Below, piece after piece: positions 17,166 through 26,727 of a stretch of 64,000 nt of DNA (positions are counted from its first letter, which is position 1; each line of letters starts with the position of its first letter). Origin of the DNA: Bradyrhizobium diazoefficiens (GTDB lineage: Bacteria; Pseudomonadota; Alphaproteobacteria; Rhizobiales; Xanthobacteraceae); NCBI RefSeq assembly GCF_016599855.1, contig NZ_CP067041.1, positions 5,890,001 to 5,954,000 of the forward strand. Direction: 5' to 3'. The translations under genes and the position numbers were made by a program. The notes under the pieces are model-generated. The model had not been told where the DNA came from. It was given only the letters and a program-made list of their open reading frames with translations, and did not search any database.

Positions 17166-19127
17166 TCAACTCCCGCCGGTCAGCGAACGTTCCCGTGTTG
17201 CGGCCTTCAAGGCCGCGAGATCGACCTTGGCAGCAATCTTGTCGAGCGCAACCGGCAGGCGCTGCCGCCAGTTCGGATGCTCGTCGATCGTACCGGGAAT
17301 GTTGGGCTGGTCGATCACGCCGAGCAGGTCCTCCATCGACACCGCAAGCAGCCGCGACGGCGTACGCGACAGGAAGGTGAGCACCGAATAGAGATCGTTG
17401 GCGCTGATGCCGTTCTGGCGCAGGATCTCGTCGAGCCCACCGAGCGCATCCCAGCGCGCCTGCTCGTCCTCGCCGGGATCGAGTCCGAGCGAGCGCTTCA
17501 TCCTGAGATCGCTGAACGAGCGCCAACCTGCATAGGTGCAGAGATCATGCGTGTTCAGCGTGACCAGCGCGTTCGGGCGGTAATGGTCGACATTGCGGAA
17601 ATGGCCGGCGTCGTCGCGCTCGAACATCATGACGAGGTAGGACCAGATGCCGAAATCCTGCATGGTCTCGCGAAAACCCTCCGGCACGGTGCCGAGGTCT
17701 TCGCCGATCACGATGCATTCGTGGCTGACGCTCTCGCAAACCACCGCCGCCAGCAGCGCCTCGAGCGGCATCTGCACATAGGCGCCGTTGTCGGGCTTGA
17801 AGCCGCGCGGCACCAGATAAAGCCGCTTCAAGCCGAGCACGTGATCGAGCCGGATCGCGCCGGCATGCCGCATCGAGGCGGCCAGCATGTCCGCGAACGG
17901 CACGAAGGATTGCGCCTCCAGGCCACCTGCATTGAAACCGGCGAGGCCCCAGTCCTGGCCGACGGTGTTGAGCACGTCGGGCGGCGCGCCGACCGCGAGG
18001 TGACGGGAGATCGCCGTCTGCTCGTTCCAGGCATCGAAGCCGTTGGACTGCACGCCGACGGCGACATCGAGATAGAGCCCGACGCGCATGCCGAGCTCGG
18101 CGGAGAGCTGCTTGGCCGCGCCCAATTGCGCATCAGCGGTCCATTGCACGAACTCGACAAACTCGACCTCATGCTTGTCGGAGCCGTTGCGCAAGCCGGC
18201 GCATTTGGCGTCCTCCGGTTGCTGCCATTCCACCGGCCAGTTCCACCACGGTGCGGCGAACCGATGCCGCAACACCTCGAAGCAGGCAAAGCGGGACAGC
18301 AGCGGTCCTCTTTCGGCGCGAAAAGCATCAAACTGGTTGCGGCGGACGCCGCTCGCGCTGTTCACGAAGCTGTCAAAGGCGGCGCGCAGGCCCAGCCATT
18401 TCAGCGCCGCCATATCGGCATAAGGGACACGATCGCCTTCGCGCAGCCGCGCGGCGGTCGCGGCCGCGTCCGGGACGAGGTCTGCCGAATACTCCGGGAT
18501 GGCCTCGACGTCGATGTACAGCGGATTGAGAAACAGCCGGCTGTTCGGCGAATACGGGCTGCAATCGCCCGGCTGGTCGTCGAATAGGGCATGCAGCGGA
18601 TTGAGCCCGACGCCGTCGGCGCCCAGCTGCCTGGCGAGCCTGATCAGGCCGGCCAGGTCGGTGAAATCGCCGATGCCCCAATTGCGATCCGAGCGGACGC
18701 TATAGAGCTGCACGGCAAGCAGCCAGCCGCGGTCGAAATCGCCGCCAAAGGCCCGCTCGGGTGCCACGATCATCGGCACGTCTTCCGACACGCCGCTGGC
18801 ATCGGTCAGCGTCAGCCTGTGATAACCAAGCGGCAGGCCGGCGGGCCAAGCGATCACGGGCTCGCGCGTTTCGCCTTGCCCGATCACATGGCCATTGAGG
18901 GCGATTTTCCATTGCAGCGGCGCCATGCCGATGGCCGCGAGCTCCGTACGCGGATTGCCGAGCGCGCGAACCACGACCGGCCCGCTGACGAAGCGATAAA
19001 CCCGCTTCTCCGGCAGGGCGTCGAGGATGGATTTGAGCGCCTCGGGCGCGGTGACCCGCAGCTTTCCGAGGGCATCGACGAATTCGGATTGAACGCCCTT
19101 GATTCGGGCTTGAGCTAAAAGATCCAT
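17166..19127 (-). CDS. malQ: 4-alpha-glucanotransferase (amylomaltase, GH77)
   Basis: A 653-residue GH77 enzyme that moves maltodextrin segments between chains. Catalytic landmarks are RLDHVLGLKRLYLVPRG (nucleophile Asp near residue 428), VIGEDLGTVPEGFRETM (acid/base Glu) and TLNTHDLCTYAGW (stabilising Asp). An N-terminal extension of about 130 residues precedes RGWLLAVQLYSVRSDRNWGIGDFTDLAGLI. It leads the malQ-GH15 operon, diverges from the glgE-like gene and may be read from a GGAAC-type promoter. Confidence 0.94.
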   Translation of the reverse strand: MDLLAQARIKGVQSEFVDALGKLRVTAPEALKSILDALPEKRVYRFVSGPVVVRALGNPRTELAAIGMAPLQWKIALNGHVIGQGETREPVIAWPAGLPLGYHRLTLTDASGVSEDVPMIVAPERAFGGDFDRGWLLAVQLYSVRSDRNWGIGDFTDLAGLIRLARQLGADGVGLNPLHALFDDQPGDCSPYSPNSRLFLNPLYIDVEAIPEYSADLVPDAAATAARLREGDRVPYADMAALKWLGLRAAFDSFVNSASGVRRNQFDAFRAERGPLLSRFACFEVLRHRFAAPWWNWPVEWQQPEDAKCAGLRNGSDKHEVEFVEFVQWTADAQLGAAKQLSAELGMRVGLYLDVAVGVQSNGFDAWNEQTAISRHLAVGAPPDVLNTVGQDWGLAGFNAGGLEAQSFVPFADMLAASMRHAGAIRLDHVLGLKRLYLVPRGFKPDNGAYVQMPLEALLAAVVCESVSHECIVIGEDLGTVPEGFRETMQDFGIWSYLVMMFERDDAGHFRNVDHYRPNALVTLNTHDLCTYAGWRSFSDLRMKRSLGLDPGEDEQARWDALGGLDEILRQNGISANDLYSVLTFLSRTPSRLLAVSMEDLLGVIDQPNIPGTIDEHPNWRQRLPVALDKIAAKVDLAALKAATRERSLTGGS

Positions 19128-19205
19128 TCGGCACGCAGCTTGCAGGCCATCAATTGGCCGGGGTCATCGATTTTAACGAGGCGGCGGAAGGCGTTAGTCA
19201 GGCGT

Positions 19206-19231
19206 AACTCGCGAACAGCGGCTGCCGTTCC
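19206..19231 (-). promoter_or_regulatory. candidate EcfG-type promoter of malQ
   Basis: On the minus strand GGAAC (complement of 19227-19231) is followed by 17 bases and AGTT (complement of 19206-19209), one mismatch from GGAAC-N17-cGTT. Transcription would begin near 19199, about 70 bases before malQ. Confidence 0.5.
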
Positions 19232-19236
19232 GTGGC

Positions 19237-19261
19237 GGAACTAATGACACACAAGCGGCTT
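19237..19261 (+). promoter_or_regulatory. candidate EcfG-type promoter of the glgE-like operon
   Basis: GGAAC at 19237-19241 is followed by 16 bases and GCTT at 19258-19261, matching only the invariant TT of the -10. The two GGAAC boxes for malQ and glgE stand back to back as GTTCCG-tgg-CGGAAC (19227-19241). TATATA at 19264-19269 could alternatively be a sigma-70 -10. Confidence 0.4.
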
Positions 19262-19332
19262 TCTATATAGGGTATCAAGCATGGGTTCCCGACAAGGGAA
19301 ACGGGCCCTGCTTTCTTGTCAATGGCATCACC

Positions 19333-21279
19333 GTGAACAAGACAATTCAAACTGTCGAGAGTGCCGCCGCCGGCAGCGCTTTCCTGATCGAAGACGTCTA
19401 TCCCTTGATGGATGGCGGCCGCTTCGCCGTGAAGCGGATCGCGGGCGATCGGGTCGAGGTATGGGCCGACATCTACCGCGACGGCGATGCGACCATCAGC
19501 GCCGCGCTGGTATGGCGTGGCGAGCAGGATCGGGAATGGCGGCGGGAGACCATGACGCATCATGGCGATGACCGCTGGTGCGGCGCGTTCGTGCCGACTG
19601 AGCCCGGCCAATATGTCTATGCCGTCGAAGCCTGGACTGACGAATTCGCCACCTGGCGCCGCGGGCTCGAACGCAAGCAGCTGTCCGGCTGCGACGTCAC
19701 GCTCGACGCGATCGAGGGTGCTAGCCTGCTGACCAAGGCGCATGGCGCGCGACAGGACACTGCGGCCGTGATCGCGAGGCAATGCGAGGATTATCTCGGC
19801 AGCGGCGATGTCGCGCCGCTGCTTGCGGCCGAACTGGGCGAGGCCATGGCCGAGAGCCAGGCGCGGCCTGACCTGACCCGCTCGCCGCTATTCCCGCTGA
19901 TCGTCGACCGCGACAGAGCGCGCTTCGGGGCCTGGTATCAGATGATGCCGCGCAGCCAGAGCCAGGTCGCCGGCCAGCACGGCACGCTCCGCGACTGCAT
20001 CGCGCGCGTGCCTGACATCGCCGCGATGGGCTTTGACGTGCTGTACTTCACGCCGATCCACCCGATCGGCCACACCCGCCGCAAGGGCCGCAACAACGCA
20101 CCTGTCGCAACCGAGGGCGAGCCCGGGTCACCCTATGCGATCGGCGCGGCCGAGGGCGGGCACGATGCGCTGCATCCCGAGCTCGGCACCATCGAGGACT
20201 TTCGCGCGCTGGTCGCGACCTGTCTTGAGTACGGGCTCGAGCTCGCCCTCGATTTCGCCGTGCAATGCTCGCCGGATCATCCCTGGCTGACGCAGCACCC
20301 CGAATGGTTCAAATGGCGGCCGGACCGCTCGATACGGACGGCGGACGGCCCCTATTCCGATATCGTCATCCCCGACTTCGCCTCTGTCGACCGGATCGGT
20401 CTGTGGAACGCGTTCCGCGATGCCATGCTGTTCTGGATCGACCATGGCGTCACCATCTTCGCGATCGACAATCACGACACCGCGCCGCTTCCGTTCTGGG
20501 AGTGGCTGATCCGCGACATCCGCATGCGACATCCGGAGGTGATCCTGTTCTCCAAAACGTTTGCACGACCGAAGCTGATGAAGGGCCTCGCCAAGCTTGG
20601 CTTCGCGCAGTCCTTCAGTTATTTCCCCTGGCGTACGGCGAAGTGGGAGCTGGAGCAATATTTGGGCGAGCTGACGCGTTATCCCGAGCGCGACTTCTAT
20701 CGGGCGAACCTGTTCGTCAACACGCCTGACCTTCTGCCCTATCATCTCCAGAGCGGCGAGGCCTGGATGTTCAAATCGCGCGTCGCGCTGGCGGCCATGC
20801 TGTCGGGCAATTACGGGCTCTACAGCGGCTTCGAGCTGCTCGAGCACGAAGCGATCCCCGGCCACGAAGAATATCTCGATTCCGAGAAATACCAGATCAG
20901 GCACCGCGACTGGGACAAGCCCGGCAACATCAATTCCTACATCAGCGCGCTCAATCGTATCCGCAACGAAAACCCGGCGCTCCAGCAGACCACCAATCTG
21001 CGCTTCCTCGGCATCGAGGACAGTGAAACGATCGCCTTCGTGAAGGAGGCGGCTGAACCGGCCAACATGGTCGTCGCGGCCATCGCCCTGTCGCGGCATG
21101 TGCGCGAATTCTGGTTGCCTCTCAGCGATCTCACTATCGACGTGGGCGGCGAACGCCGCCACGTCACCGCACTGGAAAATCTCCTCACCGGCGAACAGTC
21201 CCGCATCGAATGGGGCGGGATCAGGTTGCGTATCGATCCCGACCGCGATCCGGCGCTCATGTTCCGCTGCCTGGCGTAA
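19333..21279 (+). CDS. glgE: GlgE-like maltosyltransferase (GH13_3) with altered catalytic residues
   Basis: A 648-residue homologue of GlgE, which transfers maltose from maltose-1-phosphate onto glucans. The N-terminal beta domain is followed by GH13 segments [15 protein letters not shown] (Lys251), [13 protein letters not shown] (Gln311), [10 protein letters not shown] (Asp379, Asn380) and [11 protein letters not shown], which keep nucleophile and phosphate-binding residues. In characterised GlgE the next region reads FLAEAFTRP with the acid/base Glu; here it reads LFSKTFARP, with Lys408 at gapless spacing. The conserved Arg two residues before the nucleophile is Ala377. The fold looks intact, so it may be inactive, regulatory or altered in function. 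GTG 19333 has no clear ribosome site. Confidence 0.85.
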   Translation: MNKTIQTVESAAAGSAFLIEDVYPLMDGGRFAVKRIAGDRVEVWADIYRDGDATISAALVWRGEQDREWRRETMTHHGDDRWCGAFVPTEPGQYVYAVEAWTDEFATWRRGLERKQLSGCDVTLDAIEGASLLTKAHGARQDTAAVIARQCEDYLGSGDVAPLLAAELGEAMAESQARPDLTRSPLFPLIVDRDRARFGAWYQMMPRSQSQVAGQHGTLRDCIARVPDIAAMGFDVLYFTPIHPIGHTRRKGRNNAPVATEGEPGSPYAIGAAEGGHDALHPELGTIEDFRALVATCLEYGLELALDFAVQCSPDHPWLTQHPEWFKWRPDRSIRTADGPYSDIVIPDFASVDRIGLWNAFRDAMLFWIDHGVTIFAIDNHDTAPLPFWEWLIRDIRMRHPEVILFSKTFARPKLMKGLAKLGFAQSFSYFPWRTAKWELEQYLGELTRYPERDFYRANLFVNTPDLLPYHLQSGEAWMFKSRVALAAMLSGNYGLYSGFELLEHEAIPGHEEYLDSEKYQIRHRDWDKPGNINSYISALNRIRNENPALQQTTNLRFLGIEDSETIAFVKEAAEPANMVVAAIALSRHVREFWLPLSDLTIDVGGERRHVTALENLLTGEQSRIEWGGIRLRIDPDRDPALMFRCLA

Positions 21280-21290
21280 GGGATCACGCC

Positions 21291-24200
21291 ATGAATGTTT
21301 TGTCTTCCGTCGACACCAAGAAGGCCGAGGCTGCCGAGATCGTGGATGAGCTCTGGTACAAGGACGCCATCATCTACCAGCTCCACGTCAAGGCCTTTGC
21401 CGATAGCAACAATGACGGCATCGGCGATTTCGCCGGGCTGACCGAGAAGCTGCCTTATCTGCAGGATCTCGGCGTCACCGCGCTGTGGCTGCTGCCGTTC
21501 TACCCCTCGCCCGGCCGCGACGACGGCTACGACATCGGCGACTACGGTTCGATCAACCCCGATTTCGGGACGATGAAGGATTTCAAGCGCTTCATCCAGG
21601 AGGCGCAGAAGCGTGGCCTGCGCGTCGTCACCGAGCTCGTCGTCAACCACACCTCGGACCAGCACAATTGGTTCAAGCGCGCACGCCGCAGCCCGCCAGG
21701 TTCGAGCGCCCGCAACTGGTATGTCTGGAGCGACACCGACCAGAAATACCAGGGCACGCGCATCATCTTCACGGATACCGAGAAGTCGAACTGGACCTGG
21801 GATCCTGAGGCCGGCGCGTTCTACTGGCATCGCTTCTTCTCGCACCAGCCCGACCTCAATTTCGACAACCCACGTGTCGTCAGCGCCATCATCCAGGTGA
21901 TGAAGCGCTGGCTCGATGCCGGTGTCGACGGCTTCCGGCTGGACGCCATTCCCTATCTCTGCGAACGCGAGGGCACCTCGAACGAGAACCTCCCCGAGAC
22001 GCATGCGATCATCAAGCGCCTGCGCAAGGAGCTCGACGCCTATTCCAAGGGAAAGCTGCTGCTGGCCGAGGCCAATCAATGGCCGGAGGACGTGCAGGAA
22101 TATTTCGGCCAGGGCGACGAGTGCCACATGGCCTACCACTTCCCGCTGATGCCGCGCATCTACATGGCGATCGCGCAGGAGGATCGTTTTCCGATCACCG
22201 ACATCCTGCGCCAGACGCCGGACATTCCTGCGAGCTGTCAATGGGCGCTGTTCCTGCGCAACCATGACGAGCTGACGCTGGAGATGGTCACCGACGTCGA
22301 GCGCGACTATCTCTGGACCACCTACGCGAACGACCCCCGCGCCCGCATCAATGTCGGCATCCGGCGGCGGCTTGCGCCGCTGATGGACAACGACCGCCGA
22401 AAGATCGAGCTGATGAACTCGCTGCTGCTGTCCTTCCCCGGCACGCCGATCATCTACTACGGCGACGAGATCGGGATGGGCGACAACATCTATCTCGGCG
22501 ACCGCAACGGCGTACGTACGCCGATGCAGTGGAGCCCCGATCGCAATGGCGGCTTCTCCCGCGCCGATCCCGCCCGCCTCTATGCGCCGCTGATCATGGA
22601 TCCCGTCTACGGCTATGAATCGGTGAACGTGGAAGCACAGTCGCGCAGCCTGTCGTCCCTGCTCAGCGCCACAAAGCGGCTGATCTCGGTGCGCAAGTCG
22701 ACGCTGGCCTTCGGCCGCGGCACCATGACCTTCATCCGCCCGGCCAACCGCGCCGTGCTGGCTTATGTCCGGCAATATCGCGACGAGGTCATCCTGTGCG
22801 TCGCCAATCTGTCGCGCGCGGCACAGGCGACCGAGCTCGATCTGTCGCCGTGGAACGACCGCATCCCGCAGGAGATGCTCGGCCGCACCCGCTTCCCCGC
22901 GATCGGCGAGCTGCCCTACATGATCACGCTGGGGCCCTACGGCTTCTACTGGTTCCAGCTCCAGGAGCGCGACAAGTCCGAGCCGATGACACCGCGCGCG
23001 GTGCCCGAATTCGAGACGCTGGTGGTGCCGGTGAACTCGAACTGGGTGTCGCTCGCGCGCGAGCGCGGCGTGTTCGAACGCGACGTGCTGCCGGGATTTT
23101 TGGCACGAACGCGATGGTATCCCGAGCACGATCCCAAGCACATCAAGACCGCGCTGACTTCGGCGGTGCCGTTCTGCGACATCGGCGACAACCGGCCCTG
23201 GATCGCGTTCTTCGAAGCGACCCAGTATGGCGTCACCACGCGCTACGTGGTGCCGATGCAAATCGAATGGGTGCGCTTCGACCGCGAGCGCTTCAACCCG
23301 AAGGCGCTCGCCGCCGTGCGCCAGGGCGCGCGCGAAGGCACGCTGCTCGACGTCGCGACCGACCAGATCTTCATCGGCCTTTTCCTGCGCAACCTGTCGC
23401 AGAACCTGGTGGTGGAGGAAAACAATCTGCGGCTCGAGTTCAAGCCGACCAGCCTATTCTCCGAATACACCGTCAAGGAACCCGCGCGCATCCGTGCGGT
23501 CGAGCAGTCGAACAGCACCGCGCTGGTTGACAATCAATATGTCGCCAAGATCTATCGCCGGCTCGAAAGCGGCATCAATCCCGAGATCGAGATCGGCCAT
23601 TATCTCGCCGAGATCGCCCACTTTGCCCATGCTCCGGCGCTGCTCGGCAGCGTCGAGCTGGTCGAGGGCGACAGGCGCAGCGCGCTCGGCGTTCTACACG
23701 CCTATGTCGAGAACCAGGGCGATGGCTGGGCCGTCACCGCGGGCTATCTCGACCGCTATATCGACGAGCAGCGGGTGCTGCCGCCGGGCGAGAGGCTCCG
23801 GGAAACCCAGGAGCAGGCGCCCTATCTGCACTTCATGGCACAGACCGGCCGGCGACTCGCCGAGTTGCACATGTCGCTCGCCGCCGCAAAACCCACCGAT
23901 CTTGCCCCTGAACCGATCGCTCCTGCGAACGTCAAGCAATGGACGTCCGACCTCAAGGCACGGGCGGAGCGGGTCCTAGATCGGCTGTCCGACAACCGGG
24001 ATGGTCTGCGCGAAGGCGACCGGCCTCTGGTCGACCAACTGGCCGCGATGCGCGCGACCTTGCCGGACCACGTCAGCGCGCTCTTGCCATCCGACATCGG
24101 CGGGTTGAACATCCGTCATCATGGCGACTTCCGCCTCGGGCAAACTCTGATCGTGAAGGACGACATCTTCATCATCGACTTCGACGGCGATCCGCATCTT

Positions 24201-24584
24201 CCGCTGGCTGACAGGCGGCGCAGGCTGCCTGCCGCGCACGACGTCGCGGGTCTGATCCGCTCGATTGATCTTTCGGTTAACGCGGCGCTTAGTCGCGCGC
24301 TTTCAACCGGCACTGACGAGCAGGGCCGGCTCACCACTGCGCTCGGCGAATGGCGCGAACACGCCACCGCAACCTTCCTGTCGGCCTATCGCGAGGCCAT
24401 GAACGACCGGCGGCTGTGGCCGGAGGATCGGCATTCCGCGGAAGGCCTGTTAAGGTTTTTCCTGCTTGATCAAGCGTTCAACGAAGTAGAGTACGAGCTG
24501 TCCCACCGGCCTGAGGGGCTCCATGCGCCGCTGACCGGACTGCTTCGCATTCTGTCCAGTGCCGGGAGCGAAGCCCATGCCTAA
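21291..24584 (+). CDS. treS: trehalose synthase (TreS) fused to maltokinase
   Basis: About 1097 residues in two modules. The N-terminal GH13 part (to about 560) interconverts trehalose and maltose, with Asp218 in [10 protein letters not shown], Glu260 in [11 protein letters not shown] and Asp326 in NHDELT all present. The C-terminal maltokinase part makes maltose-1-phosphate. Its catalytic loop reads HHGDFRLGQ (Asp946) where the usual form is HGDxHLGQ, and the metal motif is DFDG (963-966) rather than DFEG. The start is ATG 21291; an upstream in-frame extension overlaps glgE and is unlikely. It overlaps glgB by eight bases. Confidence 0.94.
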   Translation: MNVLSSVDTKKAEAAEIVDELWYKDAIIYQLHVKAFADSNNDGIGDFAGLTEKLPYLQDLGVTALWLLPFYPSPGRDDGYDIGDYGSINPDFGTMKDFKRFIQEAQKRGLRVVTELVVNHTSDQHNWFKRARRSPPGSSARNWYVWSDTDQKYQGTRIIFTDTEKSNWTWDPEAGAFYWHRFFSHQPDLNFDNPRVVSAIIQVMKRWLDAGVDGFRLDAIPYLCEREGTSNENLPETHAIIKRLRKELDAYSKGKLLLAEANQWPEDVQEYFGQGDECHMAYHFPLMPRIYMAIAQEDRFPITDILRQTPDIPASCQWALFLRNHDELTLEMVTDVERDYLWTTYANDPRARINVGIRRRLAPLMDNDRRKIELMNSLLLSFPGTPIIYYGDEIGMGDNIYLGDRNGVRTPMQWSPDRNGGFSRADPARLYAPLIMDPVYGYESVNVEAQSRSLSSLLSATKRLISVRKSTLAFGRGTMTFIRPANRAVLAYVRQYRDEVILCVANLSRAAQATELDLSPWNDRIPQEMLGRTRFPAIGELPYMITLGPYGFYWFQLQERDKSEPMTPRAVPEFETLVVPVNSNWVSLARERGVFERDVLPGFLARTRWYPEHDPKHIKTALTSAVPFCDIGDNRPWIAFFEATQYGVTTRYVVPMQIEWVRFDRERFNPKALAAVRQGAREGTLLDVATDQIFIGLFLRNLSQNLVVEENNLRLEFKPTSLFSEYTVKEPARIRAVEQSNSTALVDNQYVAKIYRRLESGINPEIEIGHYLAEIAHFAHAPALLGSVELVEGDRRSALGVLHAYVENQGDGWAVTAGYLDRYIDEQRVLPPGERLRETQEQAPYLHFMAQTGRRLAELHMSLAAAKPTDLAPEPIAPANVKQWTSDLKARAERVLDRLSDNRDGLREGDRPLVDQLAAMRATLPDHVSALLPSDIGGLNIRHHGDFRLGQTLIVKDDIFIIDFDGDPHLPLADRRRRLPAAHDVAGLIRSIDLSVNAALSRALSTGTDEQGRLTTALGEWREHATATFLSAYREAMNDRRLWPEDRHSAEGLLRFFLLDQAFNEVEYELSHRPEGLHAPLTGLLRILSSAGSEAHA

Positions 24585-26724
24585 ACTGCCTGCCGAGGCC
24601 TATGCGATCATCGAGGGCCGCCACTCCGACCCCTTCCACTATCTCGGGCTGCATCCCGAGGGCGGCAAGAGCGTAGTGCGCGCTTTCCTGCCCGAAGCCA
24701 CCAACGTCGAGGCGGTCAGCGAGCATGGCGAAGTGGCGAAGCTCGACCGCGTCCACGATGCCGGCCTGTTCGTCGGCGCCCTGCCCAACGGCTCCAGGCA
24801 TTACCAGTTGCGTGCGAAGTTCGGTGACAACGTCGTCGAATTCGAGGATGCCTATCGCTTCCCGCCGATCCTGACCGATTTCGACCTCTATCTGCTCGGC
24901 GAAGGCACCCATCAGCGCATCTACGACAAGCTCGGCGCGCATCCGATGCGGCTGCAGGGCATCGACGGCATAGGCTTCGTCGTGCTGGCGCCGAATGCGC
25001 GACGCGTGTCCGTGGTCGGCGATTTCAATTTCTGGGACGGCCGGCGCCATCCGATGCGGGTGCGCGGCAGCGGCTATTGGGAACTGTTCATCCCGCACGC
25101 AAAGGTCGGCGACCACTACAAATTCGAAATCATCGGACCACACGGTCACCTGCTGCCGCTGAAATCCGATCCCATGGCGTTTGCGAGTGAATTACGGCCG
25201 AAGACGGCATCGATCGTCTTCGACGAAGCACACTTGCCGCGGCCGCACCCGGCGCCCGACGGCGTCAACGCGCTGTCGGCGCCGATGTCGATCTACGAGG
25301 TTCATCTCGGCTCGTGGCGGCGCAAGAACGGCAATGAATGGCTGACCTATCGCGAGCTCGCCGAGCAGCTGCCGGCCTATGCACGCGACATGGGATTCAC
25401 GCATCTCGAATTCCTCCCCGTGAGCGAGCATCCGTTCGATGGCTCCTGGGGTTATCAGCCGACCGGGCTCTATGCGCCAACCAGCCGCTTCGGCTCGCCA
25501 GAGGATTTTGCGGCGCTGGTCGATGCCTGCCATCGCGAAGGCATCGGCGTGCTGCTCGACTGGGTGCCCGGCCACTTCCCGGACGACCCGCACGGGCTCG
25601 GCAGCTTTGACGGCACCTCGCTCTACGAGCACGCCAATCCGCTGCAGGGCCGCCACCTGGACTGGGGCACGCTGATCTACAATTACGGTCGCACCGAGGT
25701 GACGAACTTCCTGGTGTCGAACGCGCTGTTCTGGCTGGAGCGCTATGCCATCGACGGTCTGCGCGTCGATGCGGTGGCCTCCATGCTCTATCTCGACTAC
25801 AGCCGCCCGCCCGGCGCCTGGATTCCGAACCAGTACGGCGGCCGCGAGAACATCGAGGCCATCAACTTCCTGCGCCGCTTCAACACCGAATTATTCGCAC
25901 GCTTCCCACAGGCAACCACGGCCGCGGAAGAATCCACCGCGTGGCCGCAGGTGTCGCGCCCGGTTGAATTCGGCGGACTCGGCTTCGGCTACAAGTGGAA
26001 CATGGGCTGGATGCACGACACGCTGAACTACATCAGCAAGGATCCGATCCACCGCAAATATCATCACGGCGAGATCCTGTTCGGCCTGCACTACGCCTTC
26101 TCGGAAAACTTCATCCTGCCGCTGTCGCATGACGAGGTCGTGCACGGCAAACGCTCGATCTTCGGCCGCATGCCTGGCGACGAATGGCAGCGCTTTGCGA
26201 ACCTCCGCGCCTATTACAGCTTCATGTTCGGTCATCCCGGCAAGAAGCTGCTGTTCATGGGCGGCGAGATCGCGCAGAGCCGCGAATGGAATCACGACCA
26301 GTCGCTGGACTGGGACCTGCTCGAATACAAATATCATCAGGGCGTCCAGACGCTGGTCCGCGACCTCAACCGGCTTTATCGCGCAGTGCCGGCGCTGCAC
26401 CAGATGGATTGCGACCAGGCCGGCTTCGAATGGCTGATCACGGACGATGCCAACCGCAACGTCTTCGCCTGGTTGCGCAAGGGATTTGACGAGCACGCAC
26501 GGTGTCTCGTGGTCGTGAACTTCTCGCCCAACGTCTATCAAAACTATCGCGTTCGCGTGCCGTTCGCCGGCAAGTGGAAAGAAGTGTTCAATTCGGACTC
26601 CGCCCATTATGGCGGCACCAATGTCGGGAACATCGGCGAGGTTCAGACCGTTGACGGCAAGCCGCCCGAGCTCCGCCTCACCATTCCGCCGCTCGCCGCG
26701 ATCTTCCTCGTTCCGGAAAGCTGA
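24577..26724 (+). CDS. glgB: 1,4-alpha-glucan branching enzyme
   Basis: A 715-residue GlgB that creates alpha-1,6 branches. N1 and CBM48 domains ([39 protein letters not shown]) precede the GH13 barrel with nucleophile Asp398 in [15 protein letters not shown], Glu451 in [11 protein letters not shown] and [13 protein letters not shown] 24577 overlaps the end of treS-mak (GTG 24559 is an alternative). In the GlgE pathway GlgB branches the maltosyl-extended glucan. Three bases separate its stop from glgX. Confidence 0.96.
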   Translation: MPKLPAEAYAIIEGRHSDPFHYLGLHPEGGKSVVRAFLPEATNVEAVSEHGEVAKLDRVHDAGLFVGALPNGSRHYQLRAKFGDNVVEFEDAYRFPPILTDFDLYLLGEGTHQRIYDKLGAHPMRLQGIDGIGFVVLAPNARRVSVVGDFNFWDGRRHPMRVRGSGYWELFIPHAKVGDHYKFEIIGPHGHLLPLKSDPMAFASELRPKTASIVFDEAHLPRPHPAPDGVNALSAPMSIYEVHLGSWRRKNGNEWLTYRELAEQLPAYARDMGFTHLEFLPVSEHPFDGSWGYQPTGLYAPTSRFGSPEDFAALVDACHREGIGVLLDWVPGHFPDDPHGLGSFDGTSLYEHANPLQGRHLDWGTLIYNYGRTEVTNFLVSNALFWLERYAIDGLRVDAVASMLYLDYSRPPGAWIPNQYGGRENIEAINFLRRFNTELFARFPQATTAAEESTAWPQVSRPVEFGGLGFGYKWNMGWMHDTLNYISKDPIHRKYHHGEILFGLHYAFSENFILPLSHDEVVHGKRSIFGRMPGDEWQRFANLRAYYSFMFGHPGKKLLFMGGEIAQSREWNHDQSLDWDLLEYKYHQGVQTLVRDLNRLYRAVPALHQMDCDQAGFEWLITDDANRNVFAWLRKGFDEHARCLVVVNFSPNVYQNYRVRVPFAGKWKEVFNSDSAHYGGTNVGNIGEVQTVDGKPPELRLTIPPLAAIFLVPES

Positions 26725-26727
26725 CCG

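Noticed and set aside
20937..23261. 774-codon minus-strand open frame
   Set aside because: Antisense to glgE-like and treS, both with strong motifs.
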